Source: JAVVUQ01 sp036653075
Lineage (GTDB): Bacteria > Bacillota > Clostridia > Christensenellales > CAG-314
Reading direction: 5' to 3'
Assembly (NCBI GenBank): GCA_036653075.1
Contig: JAVVUQ010000043.1
Location: forward strand, 1 to 12,862
Length of the DNA: 12,862 nt
Within the stretch, counting starts at the first letter, position 1. Every line of letters starts with the position of its first letter. Below, in pieces: positions 1 through 7,649 of this stretch. The position numbers and the translations under genes are program-made. The notes under the pieces were generated by a model. That model had not been told where the DNA came from. It made no database searches and saw only the letters and a program-made list of their open reading frames with translations.

Positions 1-1544
1 TTGTTAAAATGAAACAATTATCGCAACCAGCAATTGAAGTGGTAAAAAACGGCGAAATTAAATTTATACCACAATATTACGAAAAGACGTATTTTCATTG
101 GATGGAGAATATTAAAGATTGGTGCGTATCTCGTCAACTTTGGTGGGGGCATAGAATTCCCGTTTATTATTGCAGCGATTGCAACGAAATAATGTGTTTA
201 GAAGATGCGCCTAAGGTATGCTCAAAATGTGGCAGCGTTAATATATATCAAGATGAAGATGTATTAGACACGTGGTTTTCAAGCGCATTATGGCCGATGA
301 GTACGTTGGGATATCCGTTAAAGACTGAAGATTATGAATTTTTCTTTCCTACAAATGTGCTTGTTACCGCTTATGATATTATACCATTTTGGGTATCTCG
401 AATGATTTATTCAGCGCTGTATAATGTTAATCAAAAGCCTTTTACAGACGTTTTAATTCACGGCATAATAAGAGATGCCGAAGGCAGAAAAATGAGTAAA
501 AGTTTAGGTAATGGTATTGACCCGCTTAAATTAATAGACGAAGTGGGCGCAGATACTCTTAGATTTTCATTACTTAATGGTATATCAAATGGTACTGATA
601 TTAAATTTAGCGAAGAAAAAACTATCGCTAATCGTAATTTTATGAATAAAGTGTGGAATGCAAGTCGATTTGTATTAATGAACGCTGAAGATAAAATATT
701 AAAAGATTTATCCGAATGTGACCTTTCATTAGCGGACAAATGGATTTTAAACGGTTGCAACGAATTGACAAAACTTGTAACAGCGAATATAGAAACATAC
801 GATTTAGGATTAGCAAGCAGTAAACTCTATGATTTTATATGGAGCGAATTTTGTGATTGGTACATTGAATTTTCAAAGCCGATTTTATACGGCGTAGACG
901 AAGATAAACGTATAAGTAACATAAGCGTATTAGTATACGTTTTAGATAAATTACTAAAACTTTTACATCCTTTTACACCATTTATAACGGAAGAAATTTA
1001 CCAAGCAATTCCTATGCATAATGAATCAATAATGCTTGAAAGTTATCCTATTTATGATGAAAAATTGCATTACGAAGCGGAAGCAGAACTTATGGATAAT
1101 ATAAAGGATATGATAAGTAGAATACGTAATACACGAGCAGAAATGGACGTGGCGCCCGCTAAACGCATAAGAATTTTTGTAAAGCCAAATGGAAACAAAG
1201 AAAATATTATAAAAGCGCAAGTATATATTGAAAAGCTTGCAGGTTTAGAGAAAATGGAAATAGTGGATACCATAATAACAGAAGGTATGGTTGCAATTAT
1301 GTGCAAAGCGTGCGAAGTTTATATACCCTTAGGCGATATGGTAGATTATGAAAAGGAAAAAATAAGATTGCAGAAAGAATTGGAAGTTACTGAAAGCGAA
1401 ATTTTACGCGCAAAGAATAAATTAGTGAACGTAGGCTTCCTATCTAAAGCGCCTCAAAAATTAGTCGATGAAGAAAAGAAAAAATTAGAAAATCACGAAG
1501 ATATAAAAAGAAAATTAATAGCGCATATCGAATCGTTAAATTAA
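1..1544 (+). CDS. valS: Valine--tRNA ligase, C-terminal ~513 residues (5' end outside the window)
   Basis: Class I aminoacyl-tRNA synthetase that charges tRNA-Val in the cytoplasm. The reading frame is open to the left edge and the first ATG (9) is internal, so about the first 40% of the protein, including the HIGH motif, lies upstream. Numbering from that ATG: WWGHRIP at 45-51; a zinc-ribbon-like insert with Cys55, 58, 71 and 74; the DEDVLDTWFSSALWP block at 82-96, typical of ValRS; the KMSKS signature at 161-165 (bases 489-503); then the helical anticodon-binding domain. From about residue 440 comes a Lys/Glu-rich coiled coil, the tRNA-binding arm of ValRS. The four-cysteine insert resembles that of Thermus-type ValRS; as I recall it, Bacillus ValRS lacks it. 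The usual Bacillota downstream partner folC is absent; addA follows after 190 bases. Identity is secure. Confidence 0.97.
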   Translation, partial: VKMKQLSQPAIEVVKNGEIKFIPQYYEKTYFHWMENIKDWCVSRQLWWGHRIPVYYCSDCNEIMCLEDAPKVCSKCGSVNIYQDEDVLDTWFSSALWPMSTLGYPLKTEDYEFFFPTNVLVTAYDIIPFWVSRMIYSALYNVNQKPFTDVLIHGIIRDAEGRKMSKSLGNGIDPLKLIDEVGADTLRFSLLNGISNGTDIKFSEEKTIANRNFMNKVWNASRFVLMNAEDKILKDLSECDLSLADKWILNGCNELTKLVTANIETYDLGLASSKLYDFIWSEFCDWYIEFSKPILYGVDEDKRISNISVLVYVLDKLLKLLHPFTPFITEEIYQAIPMHNESIMLESYPIYDEKLHYEAEAELMDNIKDMISRIRNTRAEMDVAPAKRIRIFVKPNGNKENIIKAQVYIEKLAGLEKMEIVDTIITEGMVAIMCKACEVYIPLGDMVDYEKEKIRLQKELEVTESEILRAKNKLVNVGFLSKAPQKLVDEEKKKLENHEDIKRKLIAHIESLN

Positions 1545-1550
1545 TTAGAT

Positions 1551-1709
1551 AAATTGAATACATTATAAATAATTAACATTGATTATAAAAAATTAATATT
1601 TATTATAAATAATTAACATTTATTGCAAATAATTAACATTTATTATAAAAAATTAACTTAAATTGCAAAAAGTTAACATTTACTGAAAAAAATAACATTT
1701 GTTATAAAA
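1551..1709. repeat. Tandem array of about eight 20-bp AT-rich repeats upstream of addA
   Basis: The spacer between valS and addA is a head-to-tail array with a 20-bp period. Clear units begin at 1571, 1591, 1611, 1631, 1651 and 1671. A degenerate unit lies at 1551, and a 19-base last unit starts at 1691. The best unit reads AATTAACATTTATTATAAAT; TTAA(C/T) at the unit's third base is the most constant part, and the distal half varies between TTATAAA and TTGCAAA. There are no spacers between units. The last units contain a weak promoter-like pair, TTTACT (1679-1684) and TATAAA (1703-1708), 18 bases apart. AACATTT (1694-1700) can pair with AAATGTT (1708-1714) just before the addA ribosome binding site. 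Function unknown; replication slippage in AT-rich DNA is the simplest origin. Confidence 0.85.
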
Positions 1710-1734
1710 ATGTTGTAGATTAAGATGAGGAAGT

Positions 1735-4700
1735 ATGTTTGAAGCGACAGACCAACAAAAAGCTGTTATAGATGAAAAGGAAAAGAATTTATTAGTATCC
1801 GCTTCGGCGGGTACTGGTAAAACAACGGTTATGATAAATCGTATAGCAAGAATGCTCATTGATAAGAGCGCAGATATTGGCGATTTATTGATAATTACCT
1901 TTACAACAGCCGCAGCAGCTGAAATGAAAGAACGTTTGCAAACAAATCTAAGTGAAAATGCGTCAACATATCCGCAATTATACAAAAAATTAGCAAATCT
2001 ATCGCAAGCGTCAATAGGCACTATACACGGATTTTGTTCGCAATTAATAAAAACATATTTTTACGTGGCAGATATTGATCCAAACTTTAATATTTTAGAA
2101 GACGCGCAGTCTACGGCGCTTAGAAAAAAGGTTTTAGACGATGTGTTTGAAAAATATTATATAGCGAACGATAATTTGTTTTTGGAATTATTAGACATAT
2201 ACGGAAAAAGAACAGAGGACGGATTGCAATCAATTATAATGAAAATATTTGAATTTAAAGAATGTATTGCCGACTTTGATAATTGGATAGAAAAAAATAA
2301 CGACCCAAAAACTTCACTTATATTATGTAAAAACGTATTAAAAAATAAATTATTACGAATTAACGAATTTTATAAACAACGCGCCTTTAAACTTAGAGAA
2401 AAAGCGAAATTTGTATCTGATAGGTATGTTGAAGCGATAAACATACTTATAAGCGGAAAAGATATTCCACAAAACATAGATTTTTTTGCTATTGCAGATT
2501 ATTTAAGCGAAGTTCCGTCGCCGATAACGTTGCGGGCTAATAAAATGGAAAAAAGTAGCGATTATTTCGACGAAGTCAACGACGAGTATAAGCTGATTAA
2601 AAATGATTGGCAGAAAGAATATCAAAACGTATTAGAGGTATATACTACATGTGGAAAAGACGAAGCGATAAATCGATATTTTGCTACTATTAAGTATAGA
2701 GATAAAATAGTAGAGATTATAAATAACTTTGATAAAGTCTATAAAGAGGAAAAATACAGTAAAAGTAAATTAGATTATAGCGATTTGGAGATACTTACGC
2801 TTAAGATTTTGTCTGAAACAAAAACTTTGCAACAGATACGTAACCGTTATAAATATGTATTTGTAGACGAATATCAAGACGTTAATGACGTCCAAGAAGC
2901 AATAATTCAAAAAATCACTAAAGAAAACAAAACGTTTATAGTAGGCGATATAAAACAAAGTATCTATGGTTTTAGAATGAGCGAACCACAAAATTTTATA
3001 AATAGAGAGAATTTATATAATCAAAATCCAAATGAAAACAGCATAGTACCACTTACAGAAAACTTTAGAAGCAATAGTATGATTTTAAATTTCGTAAACA
3101 AAATTTTTAGCTTCGCTATGAGTAAAGACTTTGGAAAAACCGATTATAAAAGCAATAGCGTACTAATAGGCAAAAACGATGCAATTACTTCCTTTTCTCC
3201 TGTTACTTTAGTTTTATATAATCCCGATTCTGCAAAACAACCATTAAAAAAAGCAAAAGAATCACCGTTTAATGATGATACTATAAACAAAAACGCTAAT
3301 AGCAATGAAAGCATAAATTATAATGACAATAACAATGAAAATATAAATAATAATATCGAAAATGATGTCAAAGATAATGAGATTTATTCTATTGAAAGTA
3401 AAAGTGAAAATAGTAATGAAGCAGATTATTTATTTGCTAAATACATCAAGTCGATAGTAGGAACGACGATTGAAATTAAAGGAAAAAGTCAAAAAATCAC
3501 CTTTTCAGATATAGCGATACTTTCACGAACGAAATCAAAGCTTGCGCAGCTTTATAGGGTGGTGCAGGCTGCTAATATACCTATAAGCGTGTGTTATGAT
3601 AGAGAGATATTTAAAGGAATTGAGATTAGAGCGTTAGTTTCATATTTGCGAATAATAGATAATCCTTTAGATGAAATAAATCTATATGCGGCGGTTACGG
3701 GATTTTTTGGAAGCGTAGATATTGAACAAATAAGTAAACTCAAAATAGAAAACTCTAATAAAAGTTTTTATGAGGTTATTTTCACAAGCGAAAATGAAAA
3801 GGTTATAGAATTTAGAAATCGGTTAGAAAAGGATAGATTTATATCGCAATCAATGACAGCAGATGTATTTATAACTATGCTTGTCAATGAAAGGGATTAT
3901 AGAGGATACATATTGACGTTGCAAGAAGGAATAGAAAGAGTACAGATATTAGACAGTTTTTTGTCAAGTATAAGTGGAAAAGCTGAAAGTTGCAGTTTAT
4001 CGGCATTATTAAAGTATTTATCTGACAGCGAAATGAAAGGTAAAAGTAGTAGTATTTCTGATAAAGACAGCGTAAAATTAATGACTATTCATTCGGCAAA
4101 GGGGTTAGAATTTCCAATAGTGTTTGTCGCTGGATTAAATAAACGATTTAACAATCAAAAATCAATGGCGCTATGTAATAAAAGTTATGGAATCGGAATG
4201 CAAGGAAGTGATAAAGCTCAAAAAAGGAAATATACCACAATAGGTTATGAAGCAAATAAGTACGCCGATACGCTGAAAGATAGGGAAGAAGAATTAAGAT
4301 TGTTATACGTAGCGTTAACTCGAGCAAAATATGGTTTATATATGATATGCGAAGGCGAGATTCACCAACAAAACAAGCCTATTGAATCGGTTACGTCGGC
4401 GTTTGAATGGATAAGCTTTGCTTTATATAACAGCGATAATAACGATAATGATTCTTGCTGTAAAATTGAAAGGATAAAAAACGTTGAGGAGTATGAATTA
4501 TTCAATAGCGAAAAAAAACGTAGCGTTGTCTTTTCACAAATTCCCGACTATAAAGAAGAAGAAAATGCTATTCGCAATAGAATCGAGTTTCGATATCCAT
4601 ACAAAAATGATATTTTAACTCCCATTAAATTAGTTTCCAATAAATTAAAGCAATATTATGAAGATGATAATGAAGAAAATGTTATGTTTTTTGACGAAGA

Positions 4701-5349
4701 TATGCAAGATAATATTGAAAGTAATGGAAATATATTGAGCGATACAAAAAATTTAAATAATAAAACAAATTGTAATTTAGAACTTAATAATACAATTATT
4801 AATAGCGCTTTAATAAATGATGAAAAAGGAGCAAAAAACAATAATTATGGCGCTGAAATAGCGGCAAAGATAGGAACGGCATATCATAAAATTATGGAAA
4901 CGATTCCGCTTCAAAAAATGGATAAAGAACAAATAGATAGACACATACAATTACTTGTAAATGATAAAAGCATACAAGTAGAAATAGCTAATTACATTAA
5001 AACGGATATAATTAAAGGAGTGTTATTAGACGAACAATTGCATAAACACTTAGAAGGAAAACGTATATATAGAGAACAGCCTTTTATGGCGCAGTTAGAT
5101 ATGGCGTCAATTACGGGAAAGTTTAGCGGAACGGACGTAATACTTCAAGGAGTAATAGATTTACTTCTAATTAATGGCGATGAAGCGGAAATTATTGATT
5201 TTAAATACACGAAATCATTGGATAATATAAAGCAACGATATGCGCCGCAATTAAATGGTTATAAAAAGGCTACGGAAAAGATACTTAAAACAGACAAAGT
5301 TAAAACTTATATATATAGTATAAAACACGCAAAATTAATAGAAATATAA
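1735..5349 (+). CDS. addA: ATP-dependent helicase/nuclease subunit A (AddA)
   Basis: Helicase-nuclease subunit of AddAB, which processes double-strand DNA ends for RecA-dependent recombination. At 1204 residues it matches the family (Bacillus AddA about 1230). Seen in order: a Q-motif-like TDQQKAVI at 5-12; Walker A SASAGTGKT at 22-30; Walker B VDEYQD with Asp378-Glu379; GDIKQSIYGFR at 404-414; TIHSAKGLEF at 784-793; motif VI LLYVALTRAK with Arg863; and a C-terminal PD-(D/E)XK nuclease with His1051, Asp1142, Asp1155 and Lys1157. Helicase and nuclease residues all look intact. Two Asn-rich low-complexity stretches (about 513-562 and 993-1037) interrupt it, the first within the helicase part and the second just before the nuclease. 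The start ATG follows GATGAGGA closely. The partner addB, normally adjacent, is not in the window. Confidence 0.96.
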   Translation: MFEATDQQKAVIDEKEKNLLVSASAGTGKTTVMINRIARMLIDKSADIGDLLIITFTTAAAAEMKERLQTNLSENASTYPQLYKKLANLSQASIGTIHGFCSQLIKTYFYVADIDPNFNILEDAQSTALRKKVLDDVFEKYYIANDNLFLELLDIYGKRTEDGLQSIIMKIFEFKECIADFDNWIEKNNDPKTSLILCKNVLKNKLLRINEFYKQRAFKLREKAKFVSDRYVEAINILISGKDIPQNIDFFAIADYLSEVPSPITLRANKMEKSSDYFDEVNDEYKLIKNDWQKEYQNVLEVYTTCGKDEAINRYFATIKYRDKIVEIINNFDKVYKEEKYSKSKLDYSDLEILTLKILSETKTLQQIRNRYKYVFVDEYQDVNDVQEAIIQKITKENKTFIVGDIKQSIYGFRMSEPQNFINRENLYNQNPNENSIVPLTENFRSNSMILNFVNKIFSFAMSKDFGKTDYKSNSVLIGKNDAITSFSPVTLVLYNPDSAKQPLKKAKESPFNDDTINKNANSNESINYNDNNNENINNNIENDVKDNEIYSIESKSENSNEADYLFAKYIKSIVGTTIEIKGKSQKITFSDIAILSRTKSKLAQLYRVVQAANIPISVCYDREIFKGIEIRALVSYLRIIDNPLDEINLYAAVTGFFGSVDIEQISKLKIENSNKSFYEVIFTSENEKVIEFRNRLEKDRFISQSMTADVFITMLVNERDYRGYILTLQEGIERVQILDSFLSSISGKAESCSLSALLKYLSDSEMKGKSSSISDKDSVKLMTIHSAKGLEFPIVFVAGLNKRFNNQKSMALCNKSYGIGMQGSDKAQKRKYTTIGYEANKYADTLKDREEELRLLYVALTRAKYGLYMICEGEIHQQNKPIESVTSAFEWISFALYNSDNNDNDSCCKIERIKNVEEYELFNSEKKRSVVFSQIPDYKEEENAIRNRIEFRYPYKNDILTPIKLVSNKLKQYYEDDNEENVMFFDEDMQDNIESNGNILSDTKNLNNKTNCNLELNNTIINSALINDEKGAKNNNYGAEIAAKIGTAYHKIMETIPLQKMDKEQIDRHIQLLVNDKSIQVEIANYIKTDIIKGVLLDEQLHKHLEGKRIYREQPFMAQLDMASITGKFSGTDVILQGVIDLLLINGDEAEIIDFKYTKSLDNIKQRYAPQLNGYKKATEKILKTDKVKTYIYSIKHAKLIEI

Positions 5350-5434
5350 TAAATAATAATTATACAAAAATAAATCGTTTTTAGATTTCAAAATGGAATT
5401 AAATAAAAGGATTTGAGTGTAATATTGTTATTAC

Positions 5435-5441
5435 AAGGAGG
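5435..5441 (+). promoter_or_regulatory. Strong ribosome binding site of trmL
   Basis: AAGGAGG lies five bases before the trmL ATG and is a near-perfect anti-16S match. It fixes the start of the gene. The 97-base gap after addA shows no convincing promoter or terminator, so trmL may be read through from addA. Confidence 0.8.
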
Positions 5442-5446
5442 TTTAA

Positions 5447-5941
5447 ATGAAGTTAAATATTGTGCTTGTTGAGCCAGAAATTCCGCAAAATACGGGAAAT
5501 ATTGTCAGAACGTGCGTAGCGACTAATTCAGTATTGCATTTAGTGCGTCCGTTGGGATTTGACGTATCGGACAAGCAGTTAAAGCGAGCGGGGTTAGATT
5601 ATTGGAACGAAGCAGAAATAAACTATTATGATAGCGTTGAAGAAGTGATAGAAAAATACAAAGAGAATAATTTTTATTTCTTTACAACTAAAGGTCAAAA
5701 AATTTTTAGCGACATAGTTTATAAGGACAATGATTTTTTAGTGTTTGGCAAAGAAACGCACGGATTGCCTGAACCGCTTTTGCTTAAGCATTATGAAAAT
5801 GCAGTAAGGATACCAATGTTTAATGATACTCGTTCGTTGAATTTAAGCAATAGCGTAGCGATAGCGATTTATGAATATTATAGACAAGATAGGTATGAAT
5901 CTCTTAATCCAATAGGGCATTTGACTGGGCGAAAAGATTAG
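5447..5941 (+). CDS. trmL: tRNA (cytidine(34)-2'-O)-methyltransferase, TrmL/CspR family
   Basis: SPOUT-class methylase that places a 2'-O-methyl group on the wobble base of tRNA-Leu using S-adenosylmethionine. The 164-residue length and lack of any extra domain fit the minimal TrmL (YibK/CspR) fold. Visible motifs: the N-terminal VEPEIPQNTGNIVRTC at 8-23, with Asn18 and Arg21 of motif 1; RPLGF at 34-38; the cofactor-loop segment FGKETHGLP at 100-108; and motif 3 IPMFNDTRSLNLSNSVAIA at 122-140, which forms part of the trefoil knot. Its start is set by a strong AAGGAGG. It stands between addA and the promoter at 6003, so it is probably either transcribed alone or with addA. It is distinct from the second SPOUT enzyme of the window (6923), which has an extra N-terminal domain. 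Confidence 0.95.
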   Translation: MKLNIVLVEPEIPQNTGNIVRTCVATNSVLHLVRPLGFDVSDKQLKRAGLDYWNEAEINYYDSVEEVIEKYKENNFYFFTTKGQKIFSDIVYKDNDFLVFGKETHGLPEPLLLKHYENAVRIPMFNDTRSLNLSNSVAIAIYEYYRQDRYESLNPIGHLTGRKD

Positions 5942-5972
5942 TATTAGCGTTAAAAATTTAAACAGAAAGTAA

Positions 5973-6031
5973 AATAGCCATATGCAAAATTATACAATGT
6001 AGTTGACTTTTGGCTATTAATGTTGTATAAT
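5973..6031. repeat. Two interleaved inverted repeats overlapping a promoter
   Basis: Arm A AATAGCCA (5973-5980) is the exact reverse complement of TGGCTATT (6011-6018). Arm B ATTATACAA (5989-5997) is the exact reverse complement of TTGTATAAT (6023-6031), which includes the -10 box of the promoter below. The order is A-B-A'-B', so the two pairings cross. As DNA this could be a pair of operators; as read-through RNA from trmL it has H-type pseudoknot topology. There is no T-run after it, so it is not a normal terminator. Chance occurrence in AT-rich DNA cannot be excluded. Confidence 0.45.
6003..6031 (+). promoter_or_regulatory. Sigma-A type promoter of the membrane protein-mrnC-rlmB-sigH operon
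   Basis: TTGACT (6003-6008) and a perfect TATAAT (6026-6031) are separated by exactly 17 bases. Transcription would start near 6038, leaving a leader of about 55 bases before the GTG start at 6094. It is one of the two best promoters in the window and the probable driver of the whole 6094-8195 operon, including sigH. Confidence 0.8.
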
Positions 6032-6093
6032 AAACTAATATAATGGTGTAGTATGAACAAAAGTTGTCAAATTTGAAATATGGAGGAAACGCA

Positions 6094-6540
6094 GTGATTA
6101 TTAAAGAGTTTAAACAACTTAAAAAATGGTTTTTGTTATGTTTAATTCCAATTTTAGGCGGAATTTGCACGGTATTAGTTACGTCTTTAACTGTATCGAA
6201 TAGGTTAAATGAAGATGTTGACAATAAAGAATTCAATCCATTTCCAATATTGTTGTTTTTATTAGCGATAATACCGATAATGGCGCTTTATTTTGTATTA
6301 GCTTATAATTTCCCACAAATGCAAAATGTGTGGTATAGTGTTTTGGCTGCGTATGTAGCATTTACGATAGCTGGGTATTTAAATCTTTTGTATTTAAGCG
6401 CGCATTTAAAACGCGAGCAAAGCAAAAAGAAAAATATCGCTGAGATTGAAAAGGATAATAATAAAGATTTAGAAAAAGATATAAGTAATAAAAGCAATAA
6501 AAATGAAAAAACTGAAATTAGCGTAAAAAAGGGGAAATAG
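6094..6540 (+). CDS. Small three-helix membrane protein with a charged C-terminal tail, unknown function
   Basis: I do not recognise this 148-residue protein. The frame is open from a TTG at 6064, but GGAGG at 6082-6086, seven bases before the GTG at 6094, selects the GTG. It has a short Lys-rich N-terminus (FKQLKK), then hydrophobic spans at about 12-32, 50-72 and 79-103. The tail (104-148) is very rich in Lys, Glu, Asn and Asp, probably disordered and, by the positive-inside rule, likely cytoplasmic. There is no cleavable signal peptide and no catalytic motif. Its TAG stop is immediately followed by the mrnC ATG, and it is first in the operon after the 6003 promoter, so it is co-expressed with rRNA-processing genes and sigH. 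A role in those processes is only a guess from position. Confidence 0.85.
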   Translation: MIIKEFKQLKKWFLLCLIPILGGICTVLVTSLTVSNRLNEDVDNKEFNPFPILLFLLAIIPIMALYFVLAYNFPQMQNVWYSVLAAYVAFTIAGYLNLLYLSAHLKREQSKKKNIAEIEKDNNKDLEKDISNKSNKNEKTEISVKKGK

Positions 6541-6933
6541 ATGTTTTTTGGAAATATGAGCGTAATGGAAGCGAGGGCGCTTAATCCATTAGTGCTTGCT
6601 TATGTAGGAGATGCGGTACATTCGTTGTATGTACGAGAGCAATTGGTGCATAATAGTGATGCTAAAGCGCACATATTGCACGTAATGGCATCAAAGATAG
6701 TGCGGGCTACTGCGCAGTCGGAGAGTGCGCTTAAGATAATGCCATTATTGACAATAGATGAAGAAGAGATATATAAAAGAGGGCGAAATAGTAAACAGCA
6801 TAGTATGGCAAAGAATGCAAAAGTAGAGGAATATAAAAGAGCAAGCGGATTAGAGGCGGTGCTTGGATTTTTGTATTTGACGGGTAATGAAGAAAGAATT
6901 AAAGAACTTTTAGGAGTAGAGAATGAAAGTTGA
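6541..6933 (+). CDS. mrnC: Mini-ribonuclease III
   Basis: RNase III-fold endonuclease without a double-stranded-RNA-binding domain. In Bacillus it trims the 5' and 3' ends of 23S rRNA precursor, with ribosomal protein L3 assisting. At 130 residues it is close to the usual length. The catalytic block LAYVGDAVHSLYVRE is at 19-33, with Asp24 the expected metal ligand. The family-typical basic segment RGRNSKQHSMAKNAK is at 80-94, and LEAVLGFLYL at 104-113 provides the second acidic ligand, Glu105. The start is the ATG directly abutting the previous stop, preceded by GGGGA at 6531-6535; an in-frame ATG at 6556 is a possible alternative. It overlaps rlmB by 11 bases, the conserved mrnC-rlmB pairing of Bacillota. 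It ends in TGA, which confirms the standard code here. Confidence 0.95.
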   Translation: MFFGNMSVMEARALNPLVLAYVGDAVHSLYVREQLVHNSDAKAHILHVMASKIVRATAQSESALKIMPLLTIDEEEIYKRGRNSKQHSMAKNAKVEEYKRASGLEAVLGFLYLTGNEERIKELLGVENES

Positions 6934-7639
6934 AGGAAAAAATGCTGTATTAGAGGCATTAAAGAGTGATGTAACAATTGATTGTATATACGCAGAAAAG
7001 GGTGCGAGTCATCCGATAGTGGCGTTAGCGCAACAGCAGGGCGTAAAGCTCAAGTTTGTAGATAAATTCATATTAGATAAAGAGTCCGTATCGGGGCATC
7101 ATCAAGGGTTTATAGCGCAAACGTCGGATTTCATATATTGTGAAGTAGACGATATCATAAATGCAGCGGCAAAAAAAAATGAACCGCCATTTATTGTAAT
7201 TTTAGATGGAATTGAAGACCCGCACAATTTTGGAAGCATATTGCGAGCGGTGGAATGCGCAGGAGCGCACGGTGTAATATTTGCTAAAAATAGAGCGGTA
7301 TGCGTTACAGAAACTGTAATAAGAGTATCATCTGGCGCAGCTCAGCACGTAAAAGTAGCGAGAGTTACAAATATCAATAATACGATAAGAGAATTGAAAG
7401 AAAAAAATATCTGGGTATATGCCGCAGATATGAATGGACAAAGTATTTATAAAACAAATTTAAAAGGCGCTCTTGCAGTAGTTATAGGCGGAGAAGGCAA
7501 TGGCGTAAGCAAATTAACAAAAGAATTATGCGACGGCGTAATTTCATTACCAATAAAAGGCGAAGTTGGTTCACTTAACGCATCGGTTGCTTGCGGAATT
7601 GTTTTATATGAAGCGTTAAGACAAAGAGATGAAAAATAA
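6923..7639 (+). CDS. rlmB: 23S rRNA (guanosine(2251)-2'-O)-methyltransferase RlmB
   Basis: SpoU-class SPOUT methylase that modifies G2251 (E. coli numbering) in the peptidyl-transferase P loop of 23S rRNA. The 238 residues split into an N-terminal substrate-binding domain (about 1-80, starting with VEGKNAVLEAL) and a C-terminal knotted SAM-binding domain. Motif 1 LDGIEDPHNFGSILRA holds Asn102 and Arg108; motif 2 VIGGEGNGVS holds Glu191 and Asn193; motif 3 LPIKGEVGSLNASVACGI holds Ser217, Asn219 and Ser221. All expected catalytic and cofactor residues are present. The ATG lies inside the end of mrnC and is served by AGGAG at 6912-6916, implying translational coupling. In Bacillus yacP follows; here sigH follows after ten bases. 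TrmH-like tRNA methylases are relatives, but the N-terminal domain and the mrnC neighbour favour RlmB. Confidence 0.94.
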   Translation: MKVEGKNAVLEALKSDVTIDCIYAEKGASHPIVALAQQQGVKLKFVDKFILDKESVSGHHQGFIAQTSDFIYCEVDDIINAAAKKNEPPFIVILDGIEDPHNFGSILRAVECAGAHGVIFAKNRAVCVTETVIRVSSGAAQHVKVARVTNINNTIRELKEKNIWVYAADMNGQSIYKTNLKGALAVVIGGEGNGVSKLTKELCDGVISLPIKGEVGSLNASVACGIVLYEALRQRDEK

Positions 7640-7649
7640 GTAAAGGAAT

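Noticed and set aside
458..760. Minus-strand open frame inside valS, and similar ones inside the other genes
   Set aside because: These lie antisense to strongly conserved proteins, lack ribosome binding sites and encode no recognisable motif; they are shadows of the + strand genes.
1551..1709. CRISPR-like array
   Set aside because: The 20-bp units follow each other without unique spacers and are degenerate; no cas gene is nearby. It is a plain tandem repeat.
6064..6093. Longer start (TTG) for the membrane protein
   Set aside because: No ribosome binding site precedes it, while GGAGG at 6082-6086 is well placed for the GTG at 6094.
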